Source: Lentzea terrae (GTDB lineage: Bacteria; Actinomycetota; Actinomycetes; Mycobacteriales; Pseudonocardiaceae). From it: a DNA stretch of 64,000 nt. Where the stretch lies: assembly GCF_003265345.1 (NCBI RefSeq), contig NZ_QFWW01000021.1:122120-186119 (forward strand). Direction: 5' to 3'. A program made the translations under genes and the position numbers. This document shows, piece by piece, positions 15,442 to 24,908 of this stretch. Numbering within the stretch: the stretch's first letter is position 1; every line of letters begins with the position of its first letter. A model generated the notes under the pieces. That model worked only from the letters and a program-made list of their open reading frames with translations. It was not told the DNA's origin and did not search any database.

Positions 15442-15879
15442 CTGATGTACCCGCAGGGGGGCCGCCAGCAGCGATGGGAGGTGAGTGATCCTGCGGAAGC
15501 GCGACTATTGATACCGGGGATTGGGTCAGCAGAGACGCGGCGGTGGTCCGCCCGAGGATGTCGGCGCGCGACGGTTGCGGTCGTGTCAGAGGTGCACGGA
15601 CTTGAGCCCGCGCGACGGCGATGCACACCCTGACCGTATTTGGTCGCTTGTCGAGGGCAAGGAGTTGCTCGGGGAAGGTGTTGAATGCCGTGCTCAAACA
15701 CGTCGGCATCACGTCGAGGTCGAAGGATCTGCTGGCTGAGGTGGTCGATGTCGAGCACGACGCGGGGCGGGAGGCGGACTCTGGACGAGGTGGGCTGGTG
15801 CAGAACCTTTCGACGATCGTCGAGTCGACCACCAGCCCGGAGGTCTTCGAGGCGATCTCCGGCTGACTTCCCTCGCGTG
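15442..15879. other. Decayed intergenic DNA, no gene assigned
   Basis: Several frames are open but none has a start signal, consistent codon bias or a recognisable domain. The stretch is bounded by an IS5 fragment and an IS1380-like fragment and is probably degraded mobile DNA. Confidence 0.4.
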
Positions 15880-16111
15880 ATGCCATCCGATCGCTCGACA
15901 CTTCGGGGTTCGATCACACCCGCCGGTACGTGATTGTGGGCCTGGAGTTCCAAACGATCGAGCGTTGAGGTGCCCGGTGGCCAGATGGGGCCAGCGGCCC
16001 GTTGGCGAGGTCGGCGAAGATCTGTTCGATGATCGCGTGCAGGCGATGGGTGACATCCGCATCCACTGTGGACAGTGTGCTGTCGGTGAGGAACGGTAGC
16101 TGAGCTGGCAC
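15880..16111 (-). pseudogene. IS1380-family transposase C-terminal fragment
   Basis: The minus strand reads LPFLTDSTLSTVDADVTHRL followed by HAIIEQIFADLANGPLA, closely resembling the end of IS1380 transposases (EQVFADL-x-x-GPLAHLPSG). The continuation HLATGHLNA and then LDRLELQAHNHVPAGVI is in other frames, so at least two frameshifts are present. The N-terminal catalytic part is missing. From 16112 to 16649 I see only non-coding or decayed sequence. Confidence 0.65.
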
Positions 16112-16649
16112 CGGAGCTCATGTCGCACACGAGAAGTTCCGTGTCCTTCGTCGCCTCGCTGCGAAGCAGGAGCGGCGATGACTTCCGAGCGGTACGCGGT
16201 ACCGGCTTCAGCTTGTCGACTTTTACTCGCCTTCGTTCGGCGGTAACACACCGTCATCTGTTCACACGATGGGGTGGGCGTTGTTAGTCGGAGTCATGTC
16301 CCAGGGGTTTCAGTCGTTGAAGGGTCCATGGAACGTACGCGTGAGGGAGGCGTTGGATGGCCCAGAGGTGGAAGCGACTGGGCGCGCTGCCTGGCGTCCG
16401 CTCGAGGCCAGCGGCTTGGACAAGGCGTTGCCGGTGTTCGGCGGCGTGACGGAGACGGTCGAGTCAGTGAGTGAAGGTAACCAACCTCGATATCGGGCCT
16501 CGCACCTCGCCGGTCACGAGACCTGCTGTGCGGCCAAAGGTGTTCGATCGCGATCAATCTGCGCAGTGTTTCCCGACGGATCTGTGATTGCCTGTCACCC
16601 GTTTGGAGTCGTAACGCTGCGTTATTCGGGAGCGACGTAGTGACCGTCT

Positions 16650-18887
16650 GTGCTTGGGTTGGGCAAGAGGAGTGGTGCGCCTGTGGGGTTCTGGGATCGC
16701 TTCCGTCGTAAGGTCGCCCCGCCTGCTCATGCCGTCGCTGTGGCAGCGGCCCAGCGGTTCGACACGAGGCCGACGCCACCTCCGGCACTGAAGCCCCAGG
16801 TGCCGACCTGGATTCCACCTGGCGTCTCCATCCAGGTTGGGAAATACCTGGTTCCGGACGGGATGATCTACGTCGGTCCGGTGCCCCGGCACGTGTGGGG
16901 CACCGGCGAAATGCCGGAGAGCATCGATCCCGCGCTGAAGGTCAACTATGCAAACCCCGATCGCGTCGGCCGCGGGATGCCATACTGGCCCGCCTACCAC
17001 GCGATCTCGCCGGCCAACCGCAGTGGATACCTGTCCTGGCTCGCGGGCGGGCGCAACGCGCCGGACGCCTACATCGGCTACGTCTTCCTCTTCTTCTACG
17101 GGCTCGAGCGACGCGTGCTCGTCGACGGTTCACGCGATCCGGCGGCACGTGCCGATCTGCGGCGGATCTACGCCGAGGTATTGCGGTTGCAGAGGATCTA
17201 CGGCGGGAACAGGTCGTTCGAGGGTTATGCCGCGAAGTTCCAGCAATGCCTCGAACTGATGCTCACCGCCGAGGGCGCGAACTCGTCCGTCGCCCCACCG
17301 GATCCGGCGACGACGATGCGGTATCCAACGCCCGTCGCGCTGCAGCTCGGGCTGGGCATGCTCGCCCGCGACGGGCAGCCGGTGCCGGCGGAATGGGCGC
17401 ACAGCTGGGCGTTGCTGCACCCGGAGATCTATCCGCGCACGCCCGCGGCCCGGTGTCCTGAAGAGTTCCGGCGGTTGTTCCAGGAGCGCTATCAGCGAAG
17501 GCATGGCGCGGGTTCGCGTATCCGGCCGTCCAATCAGTCCGTGTCGTTGTCCTACCGGCCGGCGAGTGGTGGTCTTGGCACGACGCACGTCGAGCTCAAT
17601 ATTCCCGACGTCGTCGCGGAACCCGCGGCTACGCGTGAGCTCGCGGGTCTGGTCGAGGAGTGCACGGCGGCGCTCGACGCGTACAGCAGGCTCATGGGCA
17701 AGCAGCCGGATGCCGCGAACTCGTTGGCAGCGGCGGCGTTGCTTCCCGAGGAACTGTTGAGCGGCAGCGGGGAAGCGTTGCGGCCCGTACGTGAGCTGAT
17801 CGACCGGACGCTCGGTGACTCCGAGGGGCCTGCGGTAGTGCGTGCGGCGGACCTGGTCGCGCTGTGGCCGGCGCGCACTCCCGGCAAGTTCGGGAAGGTG
17901 GACGCGGTCGGGCTGGCGCAGTTGCTGGAACGGCTTGGCGTCGGCATGGAGCCGGACGTCCGCATGGGCGGGCCCGTGTTGTCCTCCGGCCCCGCGGTGT
18001 TGTTCCGCGCCGGCCAGGAGCAACCCGCGGTCGCCAGTCATGAGTACGCTGCGGCCACCACGCTGTTGCACCTCGCCGCTGTCGTCAGCGCAGCGGACGA
18101 CGACGTGTCGGAAGCCGAGCGGACGCACCTGATCGGACACCTCGAAACGAGTTTGCACCTGTCGGCCGGTGAACGACAGCGCCTCAGCGCGCACCTGGTG
18201 TTGTTGCTGGCATCGGACACCAAGCTGACCGGCTTGAAGAAGCGGCTCTCGGCGCTGACCGCACCACAACGCGGTCACGTTGCGGACTTCCTCACGATGG
18301 TCGCCGCCATCGACGGTCACATCTCGCCGAGTGAGGTCAAGACGCTGCGCAAGATCTACACGCTGCTGGAGCTGGACCCGGAGTCCGTGTACGGCAAGCT
18401 GCACGTCTCAGCCGCGGCCAAACCCCCTCCCGCGACGGAGCCGGTCACCATCGGCTCACCCGGCCCGAAACCCACGGGATACCTGATTCCGCAGCCGCAA
18501 GCGGCCCCGATCGGGCAGCTCGTGCTCGACCGCGAGCTCGTCGAGGCCAGGCTGGCCGAGACCGCCGCGGTCTCGGCCCTGCTGGCGGACATCTTCGTCG
18601 ACGAAGCCGACGACCCCGCTCCACCACCAGCCACAGTCGCGGTCGACGTGCCCTCGGTCCCCGGGCTAGACGCCGCGCACTCCACGTTCGCCCGCCGAGT
18701 GGCGGACAGTCCTCTGTGGACCAGAAGTGATCTGGAAGTGCTGTGCGATGAACTGGGTCTGATGCTGGAAGGTGCACTGGACACGGTGAACGAGGCGGCG
18801 CTCGACGCGGCCGACGAACCTCTCGTCGAGGATGACAACGACGAGTTCCGCATCAACGACTATGCGCGAGGAGCCCTGCTCGCATGA
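16650..18887 (+). CDS. TerB-N / TerB / TerB-C domain protein, first gene of the DNA-processing operon
   Basis: 745 residues. About 50-290 is a TerB-N-like domain (IYVGPVPRHVWGTGEMPESI, YWPAYHAISPANRSGYLSWL, GRNAPDAYIGYVFLFFYGLE). About 485-600 is a helical TerB domain with acidic metal-type positions (ADDDVSEAERTHLI, AIDGHISPSEVKTLRKIY). After a Pro-rich linker, about 635-735 is TerB-C. Such proteins occur in tellurite-type stress systems and in several defence loci, often as membrane- or metal-linked scaffolds. GTG 16650 gives the longest frame; GTG 16683 with GAGGAG 10 bases upstream is an alternative. The ATGA overlap with the next gene shows translational coupling. Confidence 0.85.
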   Translation: MLGLGKRSGAPVGFWDRFRRKVAPPAHAVAVAAAQRFDTRPTPPPALKPQVPTWIPPGVSIQVGKYLVPDGMIYVGPVPRHVWGTGEMPESIDPALKVNYANPDRVGRGMPYWPAYHAISPANRSGYLSWLAGGRNAPDAYIGYVFLFFYGLERRVLVDGSRDPAARADLRRIYAEVLRLQRIYGGNRSFEGYAAKFQQCLELMLTAEGANSSVAPPDPATTMRYPTPVALQLGLGMLARDGQPVPAEWAHSWALLHPEIYPRTPAARCPEEFRRLFQERYQRRHGAGSRIRPSNQSVSLSYRPASGGLGTTHVELNIPDVVAEPAATRELAGLVEECTAALDAYSRLMGKQPDAANSLAAAALLPEELLSGSGEALRPVRELIDRTLGDSEGPAVVRAADLVALWPARTPGKFGKVDAVGLAQLLERLGVGMEPDVRMGGPVLSSGPAVLFRAGQEQPAVASHEYAAATTLLHLAAVVSAADDDVSEAERTHLIGHLETSLHLSAGERQRLSAHLVLLLASDTKLTGLKKRLSALTAPQRGHVADFLTMVAAIDGHISPSEVKTLRKIYTLLELDPESVYGKLHVSAAAKPPPATEPVTIGSPGPKPTGYLIPQPQAAPIGQLVLDRELVEARLAETAAVSALLADIFVDEADDPAPPPATVAVDVPSVPGLDAAHSTFARRVADSPLWTRSDLEVLCDELGLMLEGALDTVNEAALDAADEPLVEDDNDEFRINDYARGALLA

Positions 18888-20197
18888 CGACTGCCGCCAC
18901 CCGAATCCGCCCCCGCGACCGCGACGCGATCGTGCAGTCCCTGCGTGCCGGCGTGGTGCCGCGGGCTGGGCAGCAGCACGTGCAGGTCGGGCGCCACCAT
19001 GAGGTCAACTCGCTGGTTCGCGACATCGACCGGATCGCCGACGGCGGGTCGACCGCCCGGTTCGTGATCGGCGAATACGGTTCTGGGAAGACGTTCTTCC
19101 TGCATCTGGTCAGGTCGATCGCGCTGAAGCAGAAGCTCGTGACGATGCACGCCGACCTCGCCCCCGATCGGAGGCTGCACGCCACGGGAGGGCAGGCCCG
19201 CAGTCTCTATGCTGAGCTGGCGCGCAACACCGCGACCCAGGCCAAGTCGGACGGCGGCGCGCTGGGCGCGATCGTCGAGCGGTTCGTCTCCCAGGCGCTG
19301 ACTACGGCGCGGGAGCAGGGCAGCAATCCGGAAGCCGTGATCCGACAGCGGATGGCTGACCTGTCGGAGCTGGTCGGCGGTTACGACTTCGCCGAGGTGA
19401 TCGCGGCTTACTGGCGTGGCCACGACACCGGCAACGAGCAGCTCAAGTCCGATGCGGTGCGGTGGTTGCGCGGTGAGTTCGCGACGAGGACCGATGCGCG
19501 TGCGGCACTCGGTGTGCGCACGATCGTCGATGACGCGAGCTTCTACGACCAGCTGAAACTGTTGTCCCGCTTCGTGCGCATGGCTGGCTACAACGGACTG
19601 CTGGTCTGTCTCGACGAGATGGTCAACCTCTACAAGCTGACGTCCTCGCAGGCGCGATCGGCTAACTACGAGCAGATCCTGCGCATCGTGAACGACAGCC
19701 TGCAGGGCACCGCCGCGCATCTGGGTTTCCTGTTCGGCGGTACTCCCGAGTTCCTGATGGACACTCGCCGCGGGCTGTACTCCTACGAGGCACTGCAGTC
19801 ACGGCTCGCGGAGAACTCCTTCGCCGCCAACGGGCTGAGCGACTATTCGGGGCCGGTGCTGCGCCTGTCGAGCTTGACCCAGGAGGATTTCTACGTCCTG
19901 CTCACCAAGCTTCGCCACGTCTTCGCCAGCGGTGAGCCGGCGGACTATCTGTTGCCCGACGAGGCGTTGCACGCGTTCATGCAGCACTGCACGCAGCGGA
20001 TCGGCGATGCCTATTTCCGGACGCCGCGGACGACCATCAAGGAGTTCTTGAACCTGTTGTCAGTGCTGGAGAACAACCCTGGCACCGACTGGCGGCCGCT
20101 GCTCGGCGGCGTGCGGCTGGAAGCCGACGTCAACCCGGACCTGGAGCCGCTCACGGACGTCGCGGGCGACGATGACCTCGTTTCCTTCAAGCTCTGA
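18884..20197 (+). CDS. brxD-like: BrxD-like P-loop ATPase (DUF2791)
   Basis: 437 residues. Walker A is GEYGSGKT at 63-70; Walker B is LLVCLDEMVNLYK at about 239-252, followed by the sensor region GFLFGGTPEFLMD. The N-terminus (RDAIVQSLRAGVVPRAG, HVQVGRHHE) and C-terminus (FRTPRTTIKEFLNLLSVLE) match the DUF2791 family, known as BrxD in BREX type 2 and related systems, where it accompanies a helicase of the BrxHI/Lhr type. Here too the next gene is such a helicase. The gene overlaps its upstream neighbour by 4 bases and the helicase gene by 26. No PglZ, PglX or PglW gene is nearby, so it is not a complete BREX locus. Confidence 0.9.
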   Translation: MTTAATRIRPRDRDAIVQSLRAGVVPRAGQQHVQVGRHHEVNSLVRDIDRIADGGSTARFVIGEYGSGKTFFLHLVRSIALKQKLVTMHADLAPDRRLHATGGQARSLYAELARNTATQAKSDGGALGAIVERFVSQALTTAREQGSNPEAVIRQRMADLSELVGGYDFAEVIAAYWRGHDTGNEQLKSDAVRWLRGEFATRTDARAALGVRTIVDDASFYDQLKLLSRFVRMAGYNGLLVCLDEMVNLYKLTSSQARSANYEQILRIVNDSLQGTAAHLGFLFGGTPEFLMDTRRGLYSYEALQSRLAENSFAANGLSDYSGPVLRLSSLTQEDFYVLLTKLRHVFASGEPADYLLPDEALHAFMQHCTQRIGDAYFRTPRTTIKEFLNLLSVLENNPGTDWRPLLGGVRLEADVNPDLEPLTDVAGDDDLVSFKL

Positions 20198-23099
20198 GCC
20201 TGTCCGGTCGTCCAGCTTCCCGGCGCTGCACCACGCGGTGCAGCGCTGGGTGTGGCGGCAGGGCTGGCCGGAGCTGCGGGATGTCCAGGAACGCGCCATT
20301 CCGGAGATCCTGTCCGCCGACCGCGACGTGATCATCGCCGCGGCGACGGCGTCGGGCAAGACGGAAGCCGCGTTCCTGCCGATCTGCTCGGCCTTGCTGG
20401 ACGAGCCGGGCACGGGCATCCGCGCCCTCTACATCTCGCCGCTCAAGGCGCTGATCAACGACCAGCACCGCAGGCTGGACGATCTGTGCGCACACCTCGA
20501 CGTGCCTGTGCACCGCTGGCACGGCGACGTCGCGGGTTCGGCGAAGGCAAGGGTTCTCTCGAAACCCGAGGGCATTCTGCTCATCACCCCGGAGTCGCTG
20601 GAGGCCATGTTCGTCCTGCGCGGTGGTGACGTTGCACGGATCTTCGCATCGCTCGGCTGGGTCGTGGTCGATGAGATGCACTCGTTCATCGGAACTGAAC
20701 GAGGTGCGCAGCTCCAATCGTTGCTGCACCGGCTGGAACTCGCGGTGCGTCGGAGTGTGCCTCGAGTCGGGCTGTCCGCGACGCTGAGTGACATGCGATC
20801 TGCGGCGGAGTTCCTTCGGCCCAGAGCCGCGGCCGCCGTCCGCGTGCTCGAGTCCCAGGACAGTTCTGGCGAGACGAAGCTGATCGTGCGTGGCTATGTG
20901 GACGCGGCGCCGGAAGAGGAGCCTGAGGAGGAACCGGTCAGCAGCCTGGCGATCGCCGAGCACCTCTTCACCACCTTGCGCGGCCGCAACCACCTCGTCT
21001 TCGCGAACCGGCGCGGCGCGGTCGAGTACTACGCCGACCGCCTGCGCACGCTGAGTGAGAGCCGGTGCGTGCCGAACGAGTTCCTCCCGCACCATGGAAA
21101 CCTCTCGAAGAACGTCCGGGAACACGTGGAGGAGCAACTCCGTAGTGCCCGGCCGACGACCGCGATCTGCACCTCCACCCTGGAGATGGGCATCGACATC
21201 GGCTCGGTGACGTCCGTAGCGCAGATCGGCGCTCCACCGACCGTATCGGGCCTCCGGCAACGCCTCGGCAGGTCCGGCCGCCGTGGCGAACCATCGGTGC
21301 TGCGCGTCTACGTCACCGAGCCGGAGATCGCGGCGACCACCCCGCCTGCCGATCAGCTCCGGGCGGAGCTGTTCCAGACCGTCGCCATGATCGACCTGCT
21401 CGGCGAACGCTGGTACGAGCCTCCGGACATGTCGGCGTGGCACCTCTCCACCCTCATCCAGCAGATCCTGTCGGTGATCGCGCAACACCAGGGCGCCGCA
21501 CCGGCACAGCTGTGGAAGGTCTTGTGCGCCAGCGGCCCGTTCGCCCACGTCGATCAGCAGACCTTCGTCGAGCTCCTGCGGGACCTCGGCCGGGCGGAAC
21601 TGATCGAGCAGGAACCGGACGGCCTCCTGCTGCTCGGCGCCGCCGGTGAGCCGATCGTCAACCACTACAGCTTCTACGCGGCGTTCACCAGCGGCGAGGA
21701 GTATCGCCTCGTCAACGGAAACCGCAGCCTTGGCACGATTCCCGTCGTTCACCCGATCATCCCGGGCCAGCTGCTCATCTTCGCCGGCCGGCGCTGGCAG
21801 GTCGTGTCGGTCGACTCGAACGCCAAGCTCATCGACCTCGCACCGGCTCGCGGCGGCAAGGCGCCGAGGTTCTCCGGTGGCTCCGCCGAGATCTGCGACG
21901 AGATCCGGCGCCGGATGCGCTGGTGGTACGAGTCCGACGACGAGCCACCCTTTCTGGACGCGACGGCGCAGCGTCTCCTGGAGGAAGGCCGCCAGTCGTA
22001 CCGACGTCTGGAACTCGGCGAGAACCCTGTGCTCGCCTGGAGTGATGACACGCTGGTGTTCCCGTGGCTCGGCGACCGCGTGCTGAACACGCTCGCCGTG
22101 TGGCTGACGACAGCGGGTTTCGAGACGAGCAGGGACGGCGTCGCCGTGTCGATCTCGAAGTGCACGCCCGCCGAGCTCGGCCACGCGGTCAGGCAGCTCC
22201 TGGCCAACGCCGGACCGACCGCTGTCGAGCTCGCCGCGGATGTGCCGAACACCGTTGTCGGCAAGCACGACGCGCACCTGGGTACCGAGCTGCGGGAGCG
22301 CGCCTACGCCCAGAGCAACCTCACCGTGCCGGCCGCCCGCATCGTGCTCCAGTCGCTCGCCGACGTCCTGCCGATCGTCGACGTCGACCCGATCGCGGGC
22401 CTGCCCGCGCCGGTCAGGTACTCGGCGCTCGACGACCTGCCGTTCGCAGTGGTGGACCTGGAGACCACCGGGTACGCGCCGCGCCGTGGAGACCGGATCA
22501 TCGAGATCGCCGTCGTCCGAATCGGACCGGACGGTGCGCCGCTGGGGGAGTGGAGCACCCTGGTCGATCCCGAGCGGAACGTCGGTGCGTCCTGGGTGCA
22601 CGGCATCACGACGAGCGATGTGGAAGGTGCGCCGCGCTTCGCGGACATCGTGGACGTAGTCGCGGAACAACTAGACGGCGCGGTCCTCGTCGCCCACAAC
22701 CTCCCGTTCGAGCAGAGGTTCCTCGAAGCGGAGTTCCAGCGCGCCGGTCGACCGCTGCCGTCCGAGACCGGGGTGTGCACCATCGAGGTCGACCGGATGA
22801 TCCACGACGCCGGACGCCGGAAGCTGCAGGAGTGTTGCGCCGCGGCAGGCATCGACTTCGATGGCTCAGCACACCGCGCTCTCGCCGACGCCCGGATGAC
22901 CGCGGCGCTTCTGCGGCACTACTTGCAACAGCCGACGGGATCCGCTCGTGACTGGTTGCAACGGCGCTCCCTGGCGTCCGCCGACACGCGGACGTCGGCT
23001 ACGCCGAATCTCGTAGCCGGCCAGTACCGTCCTGTGGAATCAGGACGTCCGGGTTTCGGCGATGTCGAGCGCGGGGCCGCCTCGCGCGCACGTGGTTGA
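20172..23099 (+). CDS. Lhr/BrxHI-like DEAD/DEAH helicase fused to a DnaQ-type 3'-5' exonuclease
   Basis: 975 residues. Superfamily 2 motifs: Walker A ATASGKTE (58-65), DEMH (167-170), GLSATL, TSTLEMGID and QRLGRSGRRG, followed by an Lhr-type accessory region to about 745. The C-terminal about 170 residues are a DEDDh exonuclease: Asp762 and Glu764 in VVDLETTGY, the second motif LVAHNLPFEQRFL, and His901/Asp906 in HRALADARM. All catalytic residues are present. BrxHI proteins of BREX type 2 are Lhr-like helicases; the fused proofreading-type nuclease is an unusual addition. It would unwind and degrade DNA or RNA in one polypeptide. ATG 20172 overlaps the ATPase gene. Confidence 0.92.
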   Translation: MTSFPSSSEPVRSSSFPALHHAVQRWVWRQGWPELRDVQERAIPEILSADRDVIIAAATASGKTEAAFLPICSALLDEPGTGIRALYISPLKALINDQHRRLDDLCAHLDVPVHRWHGDVAGSAKARVLSKPEGILLITPESLEAMFVLRGGDVARIFASLGWVVVDEMHSFIGTERGAQLQSLLHRLELAVRRSVPRVGLSATLSDMRSAAEFLRPRAAAAVRVLESQDSSGETKLIVRGYVDAAPEEEPEEEPVSSLAIAEHLFTTLRGRNHLVFANRRGAVEYYADRLRTLSESRCVPNEFLPHHGNLSKNVREHVEEQLRSARPTTAICTSTLEMGIDIGSVTSVAQIGAPPTVSGLRQRLGRSGRRGEPSVLRVYVTEPEIAATTPPADQLRAELFQTVAMIDLLGERWYEPPDMSAWHLSTLIQQILSVIAQHQGAAPAQLWKVLCASGPFAHVDQQTFVELLRDLGRAELIEQEPDGLLLLGAAGEPIVNHYSFYAAFTSGEEYRLVNGNRSLGTIPVVHPIIPGQLLIFAGRRWQVVSVDSNAKLIDLAPARGGKAPRFSGGSAEICDEIRRRMRWWYESDDEPPFLDATAQRLLEEGRQSYRRLELGENPVLAWSDDTLVFPWLGDRVLNTLAVWLTTAGFETSRDGVAVSISKCTPAELGHAVRQLLANAGPTAVELAADVPNTVVGKHDAHLGTELRERAYAQSNLTVPAARIVLQSLADVLPIVDVDPIAGLPAPVRYSALDDLPFAVVDLETTGYAPRRGDRIIEIAVVRIGPDGAPLGEWSTLVDPERNVGASWVHGITTSDVEGAPRFADIVDVVAEQLDGAVLVAHNLPFEQRFLEAEFQRAGRPLPSETGVCTIEVDRMIHDAGRRKLQECCAAAGIDFDGSAHRALADARMTAALLRHYLQQPTGSARDWLQRRSLASADTRTSATPNLVAGQYRPVESGRPGFGDVERGAASRARG

Positions 23100-23113
23100 T
23101 CGGAGTGCCCACG

Positions 23114-24874
23114 ATGCAGCAGAACAAGCAGGCGAACGTGGTGGGGATGGTCGCGGGTACCGAGGACTCCACGCCGCTGACCTTCCACGTGGCCGTCGAG
23201 CGCGACGCATATCTCCAGCTGGATGACGTAGTCGTGACGGTGCGGGAGGTCGCGGGCCGGGAACCCGTGATGACCTGTGGCATTGTCACTCAGGTCACCG
23301 CACGGCACGAGGGAGCCAGCTTCGACAGCGACGTCTTCCTCATCTCCGACGGTGTGCTTCCAGCCGAGGTGCAGGAGACCGCGGAGATCTCCACGACGCG
23401 CGTCGAGCCCGAGTGCTACGTGCCACCGCGCCCTGGCGCGCTCGTCCTGCGAGCCACCGGTGACGAACGTGCTCAGGCGCTCTACTTCGACCAGATGCAG
23501 CGCAAAGTGCCGGTGGGCATGGGGCGCGACGGTGAGCCGATCTACCTCAACATGGAGTTCCTGGACGGCACACGTGGCGCGCACGTCAGCATCAGCGGCA
23601 TCAGCGGTGTGGCGACCAAGACCTCCTTCGCGCTGTTCCTGCTGCATTCGATCTTTCGCTGCGGCGTACTGTCCAACGCGCACAACTCGAAGGCGCTCGT
23701 GTTCTCGGTCAAGGGTGAGGACCTGCTGTTCCTCGACCAGATCAACACCCGCGTGGACGCCGAGCTGCGAGGCGAGTACGCCCGTCTGGGTCTGCCCGCG
23801 GAACCGTTCGGCTCGGTGGGGTTCTTCGCTCCTCCGACACCGGGTGACCTGACCGGGCGGCCGCACGTTTCCGGGCGAACGTCGGGTGTCGGAGCGTTCT
23901 GGTGGACCCTCGCCGAGTTCTGCTCCCAGGAGCTGCTCCCTTACGTGTTCGCAGACGCCGAGGACGAGCGGAACCAGTACACGATGGTCGTCCATCAGGT
24001 CGCCAACCGGCTGCGCCGGGACGCGTCCGCTGCCGGTCGCGACGGCGCGGTGAATGTGGACGGCAAACTCTGTCGCACTTACGAAGACCTCGTAGAGCTC
24101 ATCTGCGATCGGGTCACCGACGACGAGACCCGGTCGGTGTGGGCGGGACCGGCGATCGGTGCGGGCACGTCGAACGCGTTCGTCCGCCGGTTGCGCTCCA
24201 GCCAGCGAGCGTTGGGCGAGCTGATCCGCGGCGACCTCCCGGACACGCCCACCCGCAAGGTCTCCACGGAGAACCATCAGGTGACGGTCGTCGATCTCCA
24301 CAACCTGGTCGAGCGGGCGCAGAGGTTCGTCGTTGGTGTCGTGCTCGCAGCGGAGACCGCCCGCAAGGAGAAAGCCGGCCCCGGCGGACTGCTGTTCACC
24401 ATGCTCGACGAGCTGAACAAGTACGCGCCACGCGAAGGTTCCAGCCCGATCAAGGAGGTGCTGCTCGACATCGCCGAGCGCGGCCGCTCCCTCGGCGTGA
24501 TCCTCATCGGTGCCCAGCAGACCGCCAGCGAGGTCGAGCGCCGCATCGTCAGCAACAGCTCGGTGAAGATCGTCGGCCGGCTCGACGCGGCCGAGGCATC
24601 GCGTCCCGAGTACGGGTTCCTGCCTGCCAGCCAACGCATCCGCGCCACGCTGGCGAAACCGGGCGCGATGTTCGTCAGCCAGCCCGAGATCCCCGTTCCG
24701 CTCGCGGTCGAGTTCCCCTTCCCCGCCTGGGCGACCCGGCTGTCCGAGGCAGGTGGCGTTCTCGTCGGCAGCACGAACGGAACCGGGCCGCGCGGAAACG
24801 GTGCCAGGCCTGGTGATCCGTTCGCCGGAATGCCTGCGAGCCAGGACCCGTTCGAGGACCCGCCGCCGTTCTGA
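23114..24874 (+). CDS. herA-like: HerA-like hexameric translocase ATPase
   Basis: 586 residues. The N-terminal about 100 form a beta-barrel-like HAS domain (NVVGMVAGTEDSTPLTFHV, VREVAGREPVMTCGIVTQV). The P-loop is an unusual GISGVATKTS (162-171, with Lys169 and Thr170), the Walker B is LLFTMLDELNK near residue 433, and a HerA/FtsK-type sensor (LGVILIGAQQTASEVERRIV) follows. HerA proteins form hexamers that pump DNA, typically into NurA nuclease, and a NurA-like gene closes this operon. ATG 23114 has GGAG 8 bases upstream and 14 bases separate it from the helicase stop. The C-terminal Gly/Pro-rich tail is probably disordered. Confidence 0.88.
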   Translation: MQQNKQANVVGMVAGTEDSTPLTFHVAVERDAYLQLDDVVVTVREVAGREPVMTCGIVTQVTARHEGASFDSDVFLISDGVLPAEVQETAEISTTRVEPECYVPPRPGALVLRATGDERAQALYFDQMQRKVPVGMGRDGEPIYLNMEFLDGTRGAHVSISGISGVATKTSFALFLLHSIFRCGVLSNAHNSKALVFSVKGEDLLFLDQINTRVDAELRGEYARLGLPAEPFGSVGFFAPPTPGDLTGRPHVSGRTSGVGAFWWTLAEFCSQELLPYVFADAEDERNQYTMVVHQVANRLRRDASAAGRDGAVNVDGKLCRTYEDLVELICDRVTDDETRSVWAGPAIGAGTSNAFVRRLRSSQRALGELIRGDLPDTPTRKVSTENHQVTVVDLHNLVERAQRFVVGVVLAAETARKEKAGPGGLLFTMLDELNKYAPREGSSPIKEVLLDIAERGRSLGVILIGAQQTASEVERRIVSNSSVKIVGRLDAAEASRPEYGFLPASQRIRATLAKPGAMFVSQPEIPVPLAVEFPFPAWATRLSEAGGVLVGSTNGTGPRGNGARPGDPFAGMPASQDPFEDPPPF

Positions 24875-24908
24875 GCCGACTCACCCCGCCGCACGTTAGG
24901 ACCGCGTC

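Noticed and set aside
16269-16640. 123-codon open frame before the TerB-domain gene
   Set aside because: No ribosome-binding site, mixed composition and no family; it lies in decayed IS DNA.
20187-22670. Long minus-strand open frame (827 codons) opposite the helicase gene
   Set aside because: It is the antisense shadow of a gene with clear helicase and nuclease motifs; its translation is rich in Arg, His and Gln with no domain.
18884-23099. Calling the operon a BREX system
   Set aside because: Only the BrxD-like ATPase and BrxHI-like helicase are present; no PglZ, PglX, PglW or BrxL homologue occurs in the 64 kb.
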